64,000 nucleotides of DNA from Oscillibacter valericigenes (GTDB taxonomy: Bacteria > Bacillota > Clostridia > Oscillospirales > Oscillospiraceae), in assembly GCF_021531435.1 (NCBI RefSeq), contig NZ_JAFBIS010000002.1:1-64000 (forward strand). The letters are read 5' to 3'. The notes below the pieces were generated by a model. That model searched no databases and had not been told where the DNA came from. It saw only the letters and a list, made by a program, of their open reading frames with translations. The number at the start of each line of letters is the position of its first letter. The stretch's first letter is position 1. Below are positions 1 to 7,628 of this stretch, in pieces. The translations under genes were made by a program, and so were the position numbers.

Positions 1-539
1 CCACCGTGCGTCCCGGCGTTATGAAGAAGAACGCCTTCGACCAGGCCAAGGCTGACGCCTGCGAGATCGTGAAGCCCGCTTTCTCCCTGACCGAGTCCGA
101 TATGAAGACCGAGGTCGTGGAGGTCGTGAAGGCCGCCAAGAAGCTGGTCGACCTGATCGGCGCCGACTACATCGTCTCCGTCGGACGTGGCATCAGCAAG
201 GACGTCGAGGGCGGCATCAAGCTGGCTGAGGAGCTGGCTGAGGTCCTGGGCGGCGTTGTGGGCGGCTCCCGTGCCACCATCGACAGCGGCTGGCTGTCCG
301 CTGACCATCAGGTCGGTCAGACCGGCAAGACCGTGCATCCCAAGGTGTATGTTGCTCTGGGCATCTCCGGCGCCATCCAGCACAAGGCCGGTATGCAGGA
401 TTCCGAGTGCATCATCGCGGTGAACAAGAACGACACCGCTCCCATCTTCGAGATCGCCGACTACGGCATCTGCGGCGACCTGTTCAAGGTCACCCCGCTG
501 CTGATCGAGGCTATCAAGGCTGCCAAGGCCGCGAAGTAA
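1..539 (+). CDS. etfA: Electron transfer flavoprotein alpha subunit, C-terminal part (cut by window start)
   Basis: The reading frame is open to the left edge, so the gene begins outside the window; about 178 residues are visible. The visible part is the FAD-binding C-terminal domain of ETF-alpha: it has the run IVSVGRGI, then GSRATIDSGW, then VGQTGKTVHPKVYVALGISGA-type sequence and IAVNKN near the end, all hallmarks of this family. ETF passes electrons between acyl-CoA dehydrogenases and other flavoproteins, and in anaerobes may bifurcate electrons. etfB would be expected just upstream. It is followed by a strong hairpin and then an unrelated TRAP operon. The family call is firm; the electron partner cannot be told from here. 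Confidence 0.95.
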   Translation, partial: TVRPGVMKKNAFDQAKADACEIVKPAFSLTESDMKTEVVEVVKAAKKLVDLIGADYIVSVGRGISKDVEGGIKLAEELAEVLGGVVGGSRATIDSGWLSADHQVGQTGKTVHPKVYVALGISGAIQHKAGMQDSECIIAVNKNDTAPIFEIADYGICGDLFKVTPLLIEAIKAAKAAK

Positions 540-594
540 GAACGGTCCTCGCAAAATTCTCCGAAATACTTTGTTCTTCAGCAAAATGTTACCT

Positions 595-630
595 GTTTTA
601 TCCTCCCCGCGTCGGCGGGGAGGACAAAAC
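595..630 (+). terminator. Strong hairpin after etfA
   Basis: A perfect 10-bp stem TCCTCCCCGC / GCGGGGAGGA with loop gtcg is extended by GTTTT/AAAAC on the outer side. There is no T-tract on the plus side, so it may be a terminator of unusual form or an mRNA 3'-end stabiliser. Confidence 0.55.
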
Positions 631-753
631 GGGTTCGCTCAAAGCCCCGGCGATCTTGCGTTTGCCGGGCCATATTATAGCGGTAAATGCCGTTTTTTTC
701 ACAAACTTTTGTAAAAAACGGAATTTATAGAAAAAAGAAGAGGAGAAAGAAAA

Positions 754-1896
754 ATGAAAAAGAAAATTTTCGCAATGCTGCTCTGCATCGCAATGGTTCT
801 CTCCCTGGCTGCCTGCGGCGGTTCCTCCAGCTCCAGCTCCGGCGGCGCTCTGGATCAGGCTGCGGCCTCCAACAGCGGCTCCACCTCCAGCGGTACCAGC
901 GACCTGCCTACCGTTAACTGGAAGATGGGTTCCACCTGGGGCGCCGGCAACGTGCACTTCACCGTTGACAAGCGTTTCGCCGAGATCCTGAGCCAGCTGA
1001 CCAACGGCGGCTTCACCGTTACCAACTATGCCGAGGGCGAGCTGTGCTCTGCTTCCCAGCTGTTTGACTACGTACAGGATGGCACCATCCAGTGCGGCGG
1101 CGACTGGGGCGGCTACTGGTCCGGCAAGGACAGCGCTTTCGAGCTGCTGTCTACCATCATGGACGACTTCACCGGTCTGGACTACTACATCTGGATCTAT
1201 GAGGCCGACGGCCTGCAGTGCTACAAGGACATGTACGGCCAGTACAACATGAACTACTTCCCCCTGGTCACCAACCCCTCTGAGTCCGGTATCCGTTCCG
1301 TGTCCCCCATCACCTCCATCGCTGACATGCAGAAGATGAAGATCCGTCTGGGCGGCATGATGGCTGGCAAGGCTGCTCAGAAGCTGGGCATCAACATCAC
1401 TGCTGTTCCCGCTGCTGAGCTGTATGAGTCCCTGCAGCGCGGCGTTATCGACGGCGGCGAGTTCTCCGGCCCCAAGGCTGACGACTCCCTGAAGCTGCAG
1501 GAAGTGGCCAAGTACTGGTGCGCTCCCGCTTGGTATCAGTCCGCTGGTGTCAATGGCGTCATGGTGAACATGGACGCTTGGAATTCTCTGCCCGAGGAGT
1601 ATCAGACCGCTTTTGAGATGGCCGCCCGTCTGTGCTGCGGTGAGCAGCTGGCCCGCTATTATCACAACGATATGGTCGTCACCAATCAGATGATCGACGA
1701 GCAGGGCATCACCGTTACCCACCTGAACGACGAAGACTGGCAGATCATCCGTGATACCTGCAAGCAGACCTACCTGGAAGAGTGCGAGATCAACCCCAAC
1801 TTCAAGATGGTCTATGACTCCATGCAGGCTTACCGCGAGTCCGCTACCAACTATCGTGACTGGACCGCTGATTACGGCTTCGGCTTCAACAAGTAA
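754..1896 (+). CDS. TRAP transporter substrate-binding lipoprotein (DctP family)
   Basis: A 380-residue extracytoplasmic solute receptor of a tripartite ATP-independent periplasmic (TRAP) transporter. The N-terminus is a lipoprotein signal with lipobox LSLAAC (Cys about residue 22), followed by a Ser/Gly-rich linker. The rest is a DctP-type fold: the sequence around MKIRLGG..AAQKLG and the segment ESLQRGVIDG match the usual dicarboxylate/sugar-acid binding family. It starts at ATG behind AGAGGAGA. The two membrane subunits follow directly, so this is a complete three-gene TRAP operon. The ligand (C4-dicarboxylate, keto acid or sugar acid) cannot be read from the sequence. Confidence 0.93.
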   Translation: MKKKIFAMLLCIAMVLSLAACGGSSSSSSGGALDQAAASNSGSTSSGTSDLPTVNWKMGSTWGAGNVHFTVDKRFAEILSQLTNGGFTVTNYAEGELCSASQLFDYVQDGTIQCGGDWGGYWSGKDSAFELLSTIMDDFTGLDYYIWIYEADGLQCYKDMYGQYNMNYFPLVTNPSESGIRSVSPITSIADMQKMKIRLGGMMAGKAAQKLGINITAVPAAELYESLQRGVIDGGEFSGPKADDSLKLQEVAKYWCAPAWYQSAGVNGVMVNMDAWNSLPEEYQTAFEMAARLCCGEQLARYYHNDMVVTNQMIDEQGITVTHLNDEDWQIIRDTCKQTYLEECEINPNFKMVYDSMQAYRESATNYRDWTADYGFGFNK

Positions 1897-1898
1897 TT

Positions 1899-1933
1899 CC
1901 TCTTTCAACGACCCTGAAAAAACGTTAAAGAGG
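1899..1933 (+). promoter_or_regulatory. Intercistronic hairpin pairing with the dctQ ribosome-binding site
   Basis: CCTCTTTCAACG pairs with CGTTAAAGAGG (one bulged base). The right arm contains the AAAGAGG that serves as Shine-Dalgarno for the next gene. This could lower permease translation relative to the binding protein, or protect the dctP mRNA end. Confidence 0.5.
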
Positions 1934-1940
1934 TGTATCG

Positions 1941-2492
1941 ATGAAAATTGTCAAAGGTATCTGCAAAGGTATCGACAAGGTAAATGACGTTCTGGGCAAC
2001 ATCTTTTCTGTTCTGGTGCTGGGTATCCTTGCCGTTATCATTTGCGAGGTCGTTCTGCGCCGCCTGTTCAACAGCCCTCAGATTTGGACCCAGGACCTGA
2101 TCGTGATGCTGTTCGCTGCGTATATCATTCTGATCAGTGCCTATGGTTTCCAGAAGAAGGCTTTCGTGGCGGTGGATGTGGTGTTTGCCATGCTTCCCAA
2201 GCTGGTGCAGCATATCCTGCATGTGGTGACCTATGTGTGCTTTCTGGTGCCCTTCGTGTTTTGGATCCTGCCCAAGACTTGGGCGTTCTTCCTGAAGGCC
2301 TATACAACCAAGGAACTGACCTATTCCGTGTGGGCCGCACCCACTTGGCCTGTGAAGCTCTGCTTCTTTGTGGGCATGCTGCTGCTGGCTGTCCAGTCTG
2401 TGTCTGAGATCCTGAAGGAGATCGTGGCAGCCGTCGAGACTGTCCAGAGCAGAAAAGCCCTCCCCAGTGACGGAAAGGAGGACCAGGCATGA
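1941..2492 (+). CDS. TRAP transporter small permease (DctQ family)
   Basis: A 183-residue integral membrane protein with four hydrophobic segments (about 15-40, 50-70, 88-110 and 130-150), the size and layout of the DctQ/YiaM small subunit. The motif of an Arg-Arg-Leu-Phe-Asn stretch after TM1 and a Trp-Thr-Gln-Asp run before TM2 fits the family. It bridges the binding protein and the large permease. Its stop overlaps the ATG of the next gene by 4 bp (ATGA), implying translational coupling. Confidence 0.92.
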   Translation: MKIVKGICKGIDKVNDVLGNIFSVLVLGILAVIICEVVLRRLFNSPQIWTQDLIVMLFAAYIILISAYGFQKKAFVAVDVVFAMLPKLVQHILHVVTYVCFLVPFVFWILPKTWAFFLKAYTTKELTYSVWAAPTWPVKLCFFVGMLLLAVQSVSEILKEIVAAVETVQSRKALPSDGKEDQA

Positions 2493-3865
2493 TCGGCATT
2501 TTGCAAAATCTGGTGGTCGCTCTGTCCGCCAATGCTGACATCAAAGTTGTTCTGATTGCACTGCTCTTCGGCCTGATGGTCGTGGGTCTGGTGTTGGGCC
2601 AGGAACTGGCCTTTGTGCTGGGCGGTGCCGGTGTTCTGATCGGTGCCATTGCGATGGGTGATTCCGGTGTTACCATCGCCATGACAAAGATCTACGACCA
2701 GATGCAAAGCTACTCCATGGTAGCTATCCCAATGTTCGTACTGATGGCAAACTTCCTGACACATTCGAAGGTAGCCGACGGCCTGTTCGAGTCCGTCCGT
2801 TACCTGTTCGGACCTGTCAAGGGCGGTTTGGGCCTGGCGGTTATCCTGGTCTCCACCGTGTTCGCCGCTACCACAGGTATCGTCGGCGCTTCCGTGGTCA
2901 CCATGGGCATGCTGTCCCTGCCCATCCTGCTGCGCAGCGGCTATAAGCCCTCTCTGGCCTGCGGCATGGTGTGTGCCGGCGGTTCTCTGGGTATCCTGAT
3001 CCCGCCTTCTATCATGCTGGTGTCCATGGGCTCCTATGCTGAGGTCTCCGTCGGCAAGATCTTCTTTGCCGCTATCGTCCCCGGCCTGATGCTGTCCCTG
3101 GGCTACATCATCTACATCATGGTCGTTACCCGCATCCATCCTGATTGGGGTCCGGCCATGAGTGCCGAGGAACTGGCGGAGATGCCGCTGAAGAAGCGCA
3201 TCACCGGCTCTCTCATCAACTTGATCCCGCCCCTGATCCTGATCTTTGCTGTGTTGGGTTCCATCTTCGGCGGCATTGCCACCCCCACAGAGGCTGCTGG
3301 CGTGGGCGCCCTGTTCGCGCTGATCCTGGCTATCTGCTACAAGCAGTTCAGCCTGAAGATGCTGTATGAGTCTCTGATCGACACGGCCAAGACTACCGCT
3401 ATGGTGTTCATCATCCTGTTCGGTGCTGCGGCTTTCACTGGCGTGTTCATGTCTCTGGACGGCGATGAGATCATCGCCAACTGGGTCATGAGCATTGGCA
3501 TTGGCAAGTGGGGCGCTTTCGCAATTATGATGGTGATCGTGTTCATCCTGGGCATGTTTATCGACTGGCTGGGCATCGTTATGATCGTGTTCCCCATCTT
3601 CCTGCCCATTATGGACCAATTTGGCTTTGACCGCCTGTGGCTGGTGGCCATCACCGCTACCCTGCTGCAGACCTGCTTCATGACTCCGCCTTTCGGCTTC
3701 GCCCTGTTCTATGTCAAGGGCATCCTGCCGCCGGAAGTCAAGATACAGGAGGTCTACAAGGGCGTCATACCCTTCATTATCATTATTTGCATCGTGACCG
3801 TACTGTGCGCGGTGTTCCCGCAGCTGGTGACCTGGCTGCCGACCACCATGGCCGCAGGTGCTTGA
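2489..3865 (+). CDS. TRAP transporter large permease (DctM family)
   Basis: A 458-residue polytopic membrane protein with about 12 hydrophobic segments, the normal DctM length (about 430-460). The GGSLGILIPPSIMLV segment is the typical DctM signature, and ATPTEAAGVG is also characteristic. It forms the Na+-driven transport channel together with DctQ and receives substrate from the lipoprotein encoded at 754-1896. It ends in a convergent terminator shared with trmO. Confidence 0.95.
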   Translation: MIGILQNLVVALSANADIKVVLIALLFGLMVVGLVLGQELAFVLGGAGVLIGAIAMGDSGVTIAMTKIYDQMQSYSMVAIPMFVLMANFLTHSKVADGLFESVRYLFGPVKGGLGLAVILVSTVFAATTGIVGASVVTMGMLSLPILLRSGYKPSLACGMVCAGGSLGILIPPSIMLVSMGSYAEVSVGKIFFAAIVPGLMLSLGYIIYIMVVTRIHPDWGPAMSAEELAEMPLKKRITGSLINLIPPLILIFAVLGSIFGGIATPTEAAGVGALFALILAICYKQFSLKMLYESLIDTAKTTAMVFIILFGAAAFTGVFMSLDGDEIIANWVMSIGIGKWGAFAIMMVIVFILGMFIDWLGIVMIVFPIFLPIMDQFGFDRLWLVAITATLLQTCFMTPPFGFALFYVKGILPPEVKIQEVYKGVIPFIIIICIVTVLCAVFPQLVTWLPTTMAAGA

Positions 3866-3885
3866 CCCCTATCTCAAGCAAAAAA

Positions 3886-3924
3886 AACTCCCCGAAGGAC
3901 AAAAGTCCTTCGGGGAGTTCTGTT
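3886..3924. terminator. Bidirectional intrinsic terminator
   Basis: Perfect stem AACTCCCCGAAGGAC / GTCCTTCGGGGAGTT with loop AAAA. It is preceded by an A-run and followed by CTGTTTT, and lies between convergent dctM and trmO. Confidence 0.9.
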
Positions 3925-4617
3925 TTAGGGAGAAGGAAAGATATCTCTCACTGTCAGCAGATCTCCGTTTACGGCAAATTTAACTTCCATCCCGGCAAAT
4001 CCAAATCCGTATATCCGCTCCGGGTCATCCTGATAGTGGGGCCGGGGATCCTGGGCCAGCACGCCCCGCAGGGCTTCCCTGCGGTCCTCCGGCACTTTTT
4101 CCAGCAGCTCGGGGGGAATGACGACCTTCAGCGTTTCCCCCGCCGGGACAGCGGCGAAGCCCCCCAGGGCTTCCGGGTGGCTGTCGGCGTAGGGAACGTA
4201 GGGCTTGATGTCCAGAATGGGCGTTCCGTCCATCAAATCGGCGCCCAGGACCCGCAGCACGGTGCCCCGGTCCGCCGTCTGCTCCATTCCCGCCAGCTTC
4301 ACGCAGGAGAGGGCAATGGGATTGGGCCGGAAGGGAGAGCGGGTGGCGAACACGCCCATCCGGGTGTTTCCGCCCAGCCGGGGAGGGCGGACGGTGGGGG
4401 ACCAGTCCTTCCGCACCGCCTGGTCGAAGACCCACACCAGCCAGATGTGGGAAAAGCCCTCCAGCCCCCGAAGGGCGTCCTCATTTTGAAATTCGGGCTC
4501 AAACACAATGGTGGACTCCAGAGCGTCTACCAACCCGCTCTGCCGGGGAACGCCGAATTTTGTGGAAAAATCGCTGTGGATGCGGGCGATGGGCCGCATG
4601 GTGAATTCCTGAGGCAT
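3925..4617 (-). CDS. trmO: tRNA (N6-threonylcarbamoyladenosine-37-N6)-methyltransferase TrmO (TsaA family)
   Basis: A 230-residue protein of the TsaA/TrmO family. The opening IARIHSDF, the segment FEGFSHIWL-like GLEGFSHIWLVWVFD, and RMGVFATRSPFRPNPI are the family hallmarks; the last carries the S-adenosylmethionine-binding Arg/Pro residues. A C-terminal extension of about 70 residues (ending IYGFGFAGMEVKF..) matches the TrmO C-terminal domain. It methylates t6A37 in tRNA-Thr to m6t6A. Transcribed leftwards alone, with no operon partner. Confidence 0.92.
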   Translation of the reverse strand: MPQEFTMRPIARIHSDFSTKFGVPRQSGLVDALESTIVFEPEFQNEDALRGLEGFSHIWLVWVFDQAVRKDWSPTVRPPRLGGNTRMGVFATRSPFRPNPIALSCVKLAGMEQTADRGTVLRVLGADLMDGTPILDIKPYVPYADSHPEALGGFAAVPAGETLKVVIPPELLEKVPEDRREALRGVLAQDPRPHYQDDPERIYGFGFAGMEVKFAVNGDLLTVRDIFPSP

Positions 4618-4675
4618 ACTGCACCCCGATTCTCATAATATAGAAGCATTATACAGGATTTTTCCGCAAAAGGAA

Positions 4676-4716
4676 ATAAAAAAGCGAGGGGCCCCAGCAT
4701 TTGCCGGAGCCCCTTA
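4676..4716 (-). terminator. Intrinsic terminator of the lipoprotein gene
   Basis: On the minus strand a GC-rich hairpin AAGGGGCTCCGGC..GCTGGGGCCCCT is followed by CGCTTTTTT. It lies 19 bp past the stop of the leftward lipoprotein gene. Confidence 0.8.
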
Positions 4717-4734
4717 CTGGCTTGCGAAGGGCGG

Positions 4735-5097
4735 TCAATACGCGCCGTTGGCAGAGCGGTTAACGGTACCGTTATTGCCGGTCAAAGCCCGGCCGGTATC
4801 GTCCAGAACATCTCTGGTGCCGTTTCCAATATCCTCCAGGACATCGCCGGTGTCATCAATCAGGCCGCCGTTGTGGTTGTCAGTGCCGTTGTTTGCGGTC
4901 TCATTGTTGGTGGTGCCGTTGTTAGCGGTTCCGTTGTTTGCATTCTCGCCGGCGCCGTAAGTCTCGTTGGTTCCGGCGGTGCCGTTCGTCGTGGCGTTGC
5001 CGTTTTGGTCGTTGCTGTTCTGGTTACTGCGGCCGCATGCGGTCAGAGAGAACACCAGAAACAGGGAGGCCAGCAAGAGCGTCAGACTTCTTTTCAT
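4735..5097 (-). CDS. Small Asn/Gly/Thr-rich lipoprotein of unknown function
   Basis: A 120-residue secreted protein. Residues 1-21 are a lipoprotein signal ending in the lipobox LTAC. From about residue 24 to 75 it is low-complexity, with repeated NNGT/NNET/TNGT units. The tail holds two related copies of a DDTGDVLEDIGNGT-like unit (about 80-110). A strong GGAGGAG lies before the ATG. No family is recognised. A disordered, probably surface-exposed or cell-wall-spanning lipoprotein is the simplest reading. It is divergent from the PerR-like gene. Confidence 0.75.
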   Translation of the reverse strand: MKRSLTLLLASLFLVFSLTACGRSNQNSNDQNGNATTNGTAGTNETYGAGENANNGTANNGTTNNETANNGTDNHNGGLIDDTGDVLEDIGNGTRDVLDDTGRALTGNNGTVNRSANGAY

Positions 5098-5208
5098 GTC
5101 TTCTCCTCCTTTGCGCAGGTCTTTGCAAGCGCGATACCCGAATCCTATTGTGCCCGGAAGTGTGGGGAGAAGTCCTGAAAAAATTTTCCTGTTTTTCTAA
5201 AATCATGC

Positions 5209-5237
5209 TTGCGTTTTCGGAGAGAATATGCTATATA
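5209..5237 (+). promoter_or_regulatory. Promoter of the perR-like/rubrerythrin operon
   Basis: -35 TTGCGT (5209-5214), 17-bp spacer, -10 TATATA (5232-5237). Confidence 0.75.
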
Positions 5238-5253
5238 AATAATAGTAATTATT
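5238..5253 (+). promoter_or_regulatory. Probable Per/Fur-box operator
   Basis: The AT-rich inverted repeat AATAAT-agta-ATTATT directly abuts the -10 box. It resembles the AT-rich PerR/Fur box of Firmicutes. Autoregulation by the Fur-family protein it precedes is likely, by inference. Confidence 0.65.
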
Positions 5254-5271
5254 ATTGATAAGGAGAGGGCC

Positions 5272-5664
5272 ATGAAAGAGCAGCGGTTTTCGCAGCAGAG
5301 AGTGCGGATCTACCAGGCGGTCCAAAGCTCGATGGAACATCCCTCCGCCCAGATGGTATATGACGCCCTGCGGCCGGAAATGCCCCGGCTGAGCCTGGGA
5401 ACGGTTTACCGGAACCTCCACCAGATGGCGCAGGAGGGCCGCCTGCGGGAGCTGGAGGGCCCTGTCGCCCGGTTTGACGCCGTGCTGCCGCCCCACACCC
5501 ACATCCGGTGCGTCCGGTGCGGACAGGTGGCGGACCTGGCGGTGCCCTACGACCCGGCGCTGGACCGGGAGGCCGGCGAAAGCGGCTGGGCGGTAAATGG
5601 GCATGATTTGGTATTCAGCGGACTTTGTCCTGCCTGCAGGACGGAGCAGCCGTTAGAAAATTAA
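5272..5664 (+). CDS. Fur-family peroxide/metal-responsive repressor, PerR-like
   Basis: 130 residues: an N-terminal winged helix (about 1-75, with [11 protein letters not shown] as recognition region) and a C-terminal dimerisation domain. Residues expected for the PerR regulatory metal site are present: His in EHPSAQ, Asp in RFDAV, His and His in PHTHIRC and an Asp further on. Two CxxC pairs (CVRC and CPAC) would bind structural zinc. It is followed after 22 bp by rubrerythrin, the classic oxidative-stress partner. PerR is favoured over Fur or Zur by these residues and by context. Confidence 0.85.
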   Translation: MKEQRFSQQRVRIYQAVQSSMEHPSAQMVYDALRPEMPRLSLGTVYRNLHQMAQEGRLRELEGPVARFDAVLPPHTHIRCVRCGQVADLAVPYDPALDREAGESGWAVNGHDLVFSGLCPACRTEQPLEN

Positions 5665-5686
5665 AGCGTATGAAAGGGGTATTTTT

Positions 5687-6220
5687 ATGGAATTGAAGGG
5701 AAGCAAGACGGAGGCCAATCTGTGGATCGCCTTTGCGGGTGAGTCCCAGGCCCGGAACAAGTACGACTATTTTGCCAGCAAGGCCAAGAAGGAGGGCTAC
5801 GAGCAGATCGCGGCCATCTTCCAGGAGACCGCTCTGAATGAGAAGGAGCACGCCAAACTGTGGTTCAAGGCCCTGAGCGGCATCGGCTCCACCGAGGAGA
5901 ACCTGGCGGCTGCCGCCGCCGGCGAGAACGAGGAGTGGACCAAGATGTACGCTGACATGGCCCGCACCGCTGAGGAGGAGGGTTTTCTCGCTCTGGCCGC
6001 CCAGTTTGAGGGCGTGGCCAAGATCGAAAAGACCCATGAGGAGCGCTACCTGAAGCTGCTGGACAACCTGAAGAAGGGCGAGGTCTTCAAGAAGGGCGAG
6101 AAGGTCATGTGGTTCTGCCGCAACTGCGGTCATGTGGAGGTCGCCGAGAGTGCGCCCGCGGTCTGCCCCGTGTGCAATCATCCCCAGGCCTATTTCCAGG
6201 TAAAGGCCACCAACTATTGA
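5687..6220 (+). CDS. rbr: Rubrerythrin
   Basis: A 177-residue non-haem di-iron peroxidase. The N-terminal four-helix domain carries the two ExxH-type ligand helices ([11 protein letters not shown] and [10 protein letters not shown]; later EEGF and [10 protein letters not shown]). The C-terminal rubredoxin-like domain has two Cys pairs, CRNCGH and CPVCNH (about 141-163). It reduces H2O2 with electrons from NADH via rubredoxin-type carriers. It sits behind the PerR-like gene, so induction by peroxide is expected. An intrinsic terminator follows. Confidence 0.96.
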   Translation: MELKGSKTEANLWIAFAGESQARNKYDYFASKAKKEGYEQIAAIFQETALNEKEHAKLWFKALSGIGSTEENLAAAAAGENEEWTKMYADMARTAEEEGFLALAAQFEGVAKIEKTHEERYLKLLDNLKKGEVFKKGEKVMWFCRNCGHVEVAESAPAVCPVCNHPQAYFQVKATNY

Positions 6221-6241
6221 TCGCAGGCCAAGCTGCCTGAT

Positions 6242-6272
6242 AAAAAACCGCCGCGTTTGCGGCGGTTTTTTC
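6242..6272 (+). terminator. Intrinsic terminator of rbr
   Basis: AAAAAACCGCCGC-gttt-GCGGCGGTTTTTT, a perfect hairpin with T6. Confidence 0.92.
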
Positions 6273-6389
6273 TGAATATCCCTGAAAGATGCGGGATTTT
6301 TGGCGTATGGTGTGGCACAAGTGGGCTAAACTACCAAAAAGCTGTTTTTCAATACCACAGTTTTCCCCAAACATTTGTGAAAAACGCCG

Positions 6390-6418
6390 TTGACGGAATG
6401 GGAAAAACCAGTTATGAT
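6390..6418 (+). promoter_or_regulatory. Promoter of the HPr gene
   Basis: -35 TTGACG (6390-6395), 17-bp spacer, -10 TATGAT (6413-6418). It lies 75 bp before the start codon. Confidence 0.82.
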
Positions 6419-6431
6419 GATACTAGTATCA
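6418..6431. promoter_or_regulatory. 14-bp perfect palindrome at the HPr transcription start
   Basis: TGATACTAGTATCA is fully self-complementary and begins in the last base of the -10 box, covering the expected +1. This is a typical place for a repressor operator. No regulator is identified. Confidence 0.6.
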
Positions 6432-6493
6432 AAAAATGACTTGCTATGCGAAGCTGTTGAGAATAACTTGGTATAGAAAAGGAGAGCTGTATC

Positions 6494-6757
6494 ATGTATA
6501 CACAGGAGATCACTGTCAACAACGAGGTTGGCCTGCACGCAAGACCCGCTACTTTTTTCATTCAGAAGGCCAATGAGTTCAAGAGCGGCATCTGGGTGGA
6601 GAAGGAAGACCGCCGCGTCAATGCCAAGAGCCTGCTGGGTGTTCTGTCTCTGGGCATCGTGAAGGGCACCACCATCACCCTGATCGCGGACGGCTCCGAT
6701 GAAAAAGAGGCCGTGGCCGCTCTGGTCGATCTGGTGAACGACAATTTCGGCGAGTAA
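6494..6757 (+). CDS. HPr-family phosphocarrier protein
   Basis: An 87-residue HPr. The active-site His is in GLHARPA (residue 15) and the regulatory Ser is in AKSLLGVLSLGI (about residue 46), so both PEP-dependent phosphorylation by enzyme I and HPr-kinase phosphorylation are possible. The His separates it from Crh. It is monocistronic, with its own promoter and a following hairpin. Enzyme I and PTS permeases are not in the window. It acts in the cytoplasm in sugar uptake and carbon catabolite control. Confidence 0.95.
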   Translation: MYTQEITVNNEVGLHARPATFFIQKANEFKSGIWVEKEDRRVNAKSLLGVLSLGIVKGTTITLIADGSDEKEAVAALVDLVNDNFGE

Positions 6758-6775
6758 GACATACGGGAATCCACT

Positions 6776-6808
6776 GTGCGGCTCTGCGTTTGCGGGGCCG
6801 CATCTTTT
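6776..6808 (+). terminator. Probable terminator of the HPr gene
   Basis: TGCGGC..GCCGCA hairpin followed by TCTTTTATT, 19 bp after the stop. Confidence 0.65.
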
Positions 6809-6809
6809 A

Positions 6810-6838
6810 TTGCACCGGGGACGCGGGTATGATATAAT
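6810..6838 (+). promoter_or_regulatory. Promoter of the DUF4234-DUF2752-uvrC operon
   Basis: -35 TTGCAC (6810-6815), 17-bp spacer, -10 TATAAT (6833-6838). Confidence 0.8.
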
Positions 6839-6918
6839 CAAATCCACAAAGGCGCATATGATAAGACAGAAAGGAACTCCGCGGCTTTGAAAAGACGCGG
6901 CGGAGGTGGGTAACGTTT

Positions 6919-7266
6919 ATGCTGGAAAAGAAAAACATCGCGCTTTGTATCGTGTTTTCCGTTTTATCCTGCGGTCTGTACAGTCTGTACTGGCTGTACT
7001 GCCTGGCCGAGGATGTGAACCGGCTCACCGGCCGGGAGGGGGCTATGTCCGGCGGCATGGTGCTGCTGCTGTCCATTGTGACCTGCGGCATCTACGGCTG
7101 GTATTGGCTCTATGTCTCCGGCGAGGCACTGGATCAGTACAGCGTCAGCCGCGGCGAAATGGGCGGCGGACACCTGGGCATTTTGTATCTGCTGCTGGGC
7201 ATCTTCGGCTTTGGCATCATCTCCTATGCGCTGATGCAGTCCGAGCTGAACAAGTATGCCGCGTAA
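6919..7266 (+). CDS. DUF4234-type small membrane protein
   Basis: 115 residues with three hydrophobic segments (about 7-28, 45-68 and 85-105). The pattern of Cys-Gly-Leu-Tyr / Cys-Gly-Ile-Tyr turns followed by aromatic WYWLY-type stretches is that of DUF4234 proteins. Function is unknown; it is integral to the membrane. A GGAGGT site precedes the ATG. The end overlaps the next gene by 11 bp, so the two are translated together. Confidence 0.8.
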   Translation: MLEKKNIALCIVFSVLSCGLYSLYWLYCLAEDVNRLTGREGAMSGGMVLLLSIVTCGIYGWYWLYVSGEALDQYSVSRGEMGGGHLGILYLLLGIFGFGIISYALMQSELNKYAA

Positions 7267-7609
7267 GCGGTCAACGCTGTATCAAACCGGCGCGGGGATT
7301 CTCTGCGCCGGTTTGCTTTACGGATTCGTGCTGATCCCCCTGGGCGTGCGCATCCCCTGCCTGTTTTACCGCTTCACCGGCCTGCGCTGCCCTGGCTGCG
7401 GCGTGACGGACCTGTGTCTGGCCCTGCTCCACGGGCACTTTGCCCCCGGCTATAACTGGGGACTGGTGCTGGCGTCCCCGGCGCTGGTGTGGCTGCTGGT
7501 CCGGCTGTGGAAAAACGGCGATTGCGGGAAGGCGGAAAAGGCCGTCAGCGCCGCCCTGCTGGTATTTTTGCTGGCCTGGGGCGTGGCGCGGAATCTCTGG
7601 GGAATATAA
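7256..7609 (+). CDS. DUF2752-type membrane protein
   Basis: 117 residues. The segment FTGLRCPGCGVTD, followed by a short hydrophobic region with HGHFAPGYN, is the DUF2752 signature with its CPGCG motif. Two or three membrane helices are visible. Function is unknown. It overlaps the upstream DUF4234 gene and sits 19 bp before uvrC. The two DUF families often occur together; the link to uvrC looks like transcriptional convenience only. Confidence 0.85.
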   Translation: MPRKRSTLYQTGAGILCAGLLYGFVLIPLGVRIPCLFYRFTGLRCPGCGVTDLCLALLHGHFAPGYNWGLVLASPALVWLLVRLWKNGDCGKAEKAVSAALLVFLLAWGVARNLWGI

Positions 7610-7628
7610 ACGAAAGGAGGCGTGTTCC

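Noticed and set aside
598-1908. Long antisense open frame (436 codons) opposite dctP
   Set aside because: Its translation is a low-complexity Gly/Val/His/Leu mix typical of antisense frames in GC-rich genes; the sense strand encodes a clear DctP.
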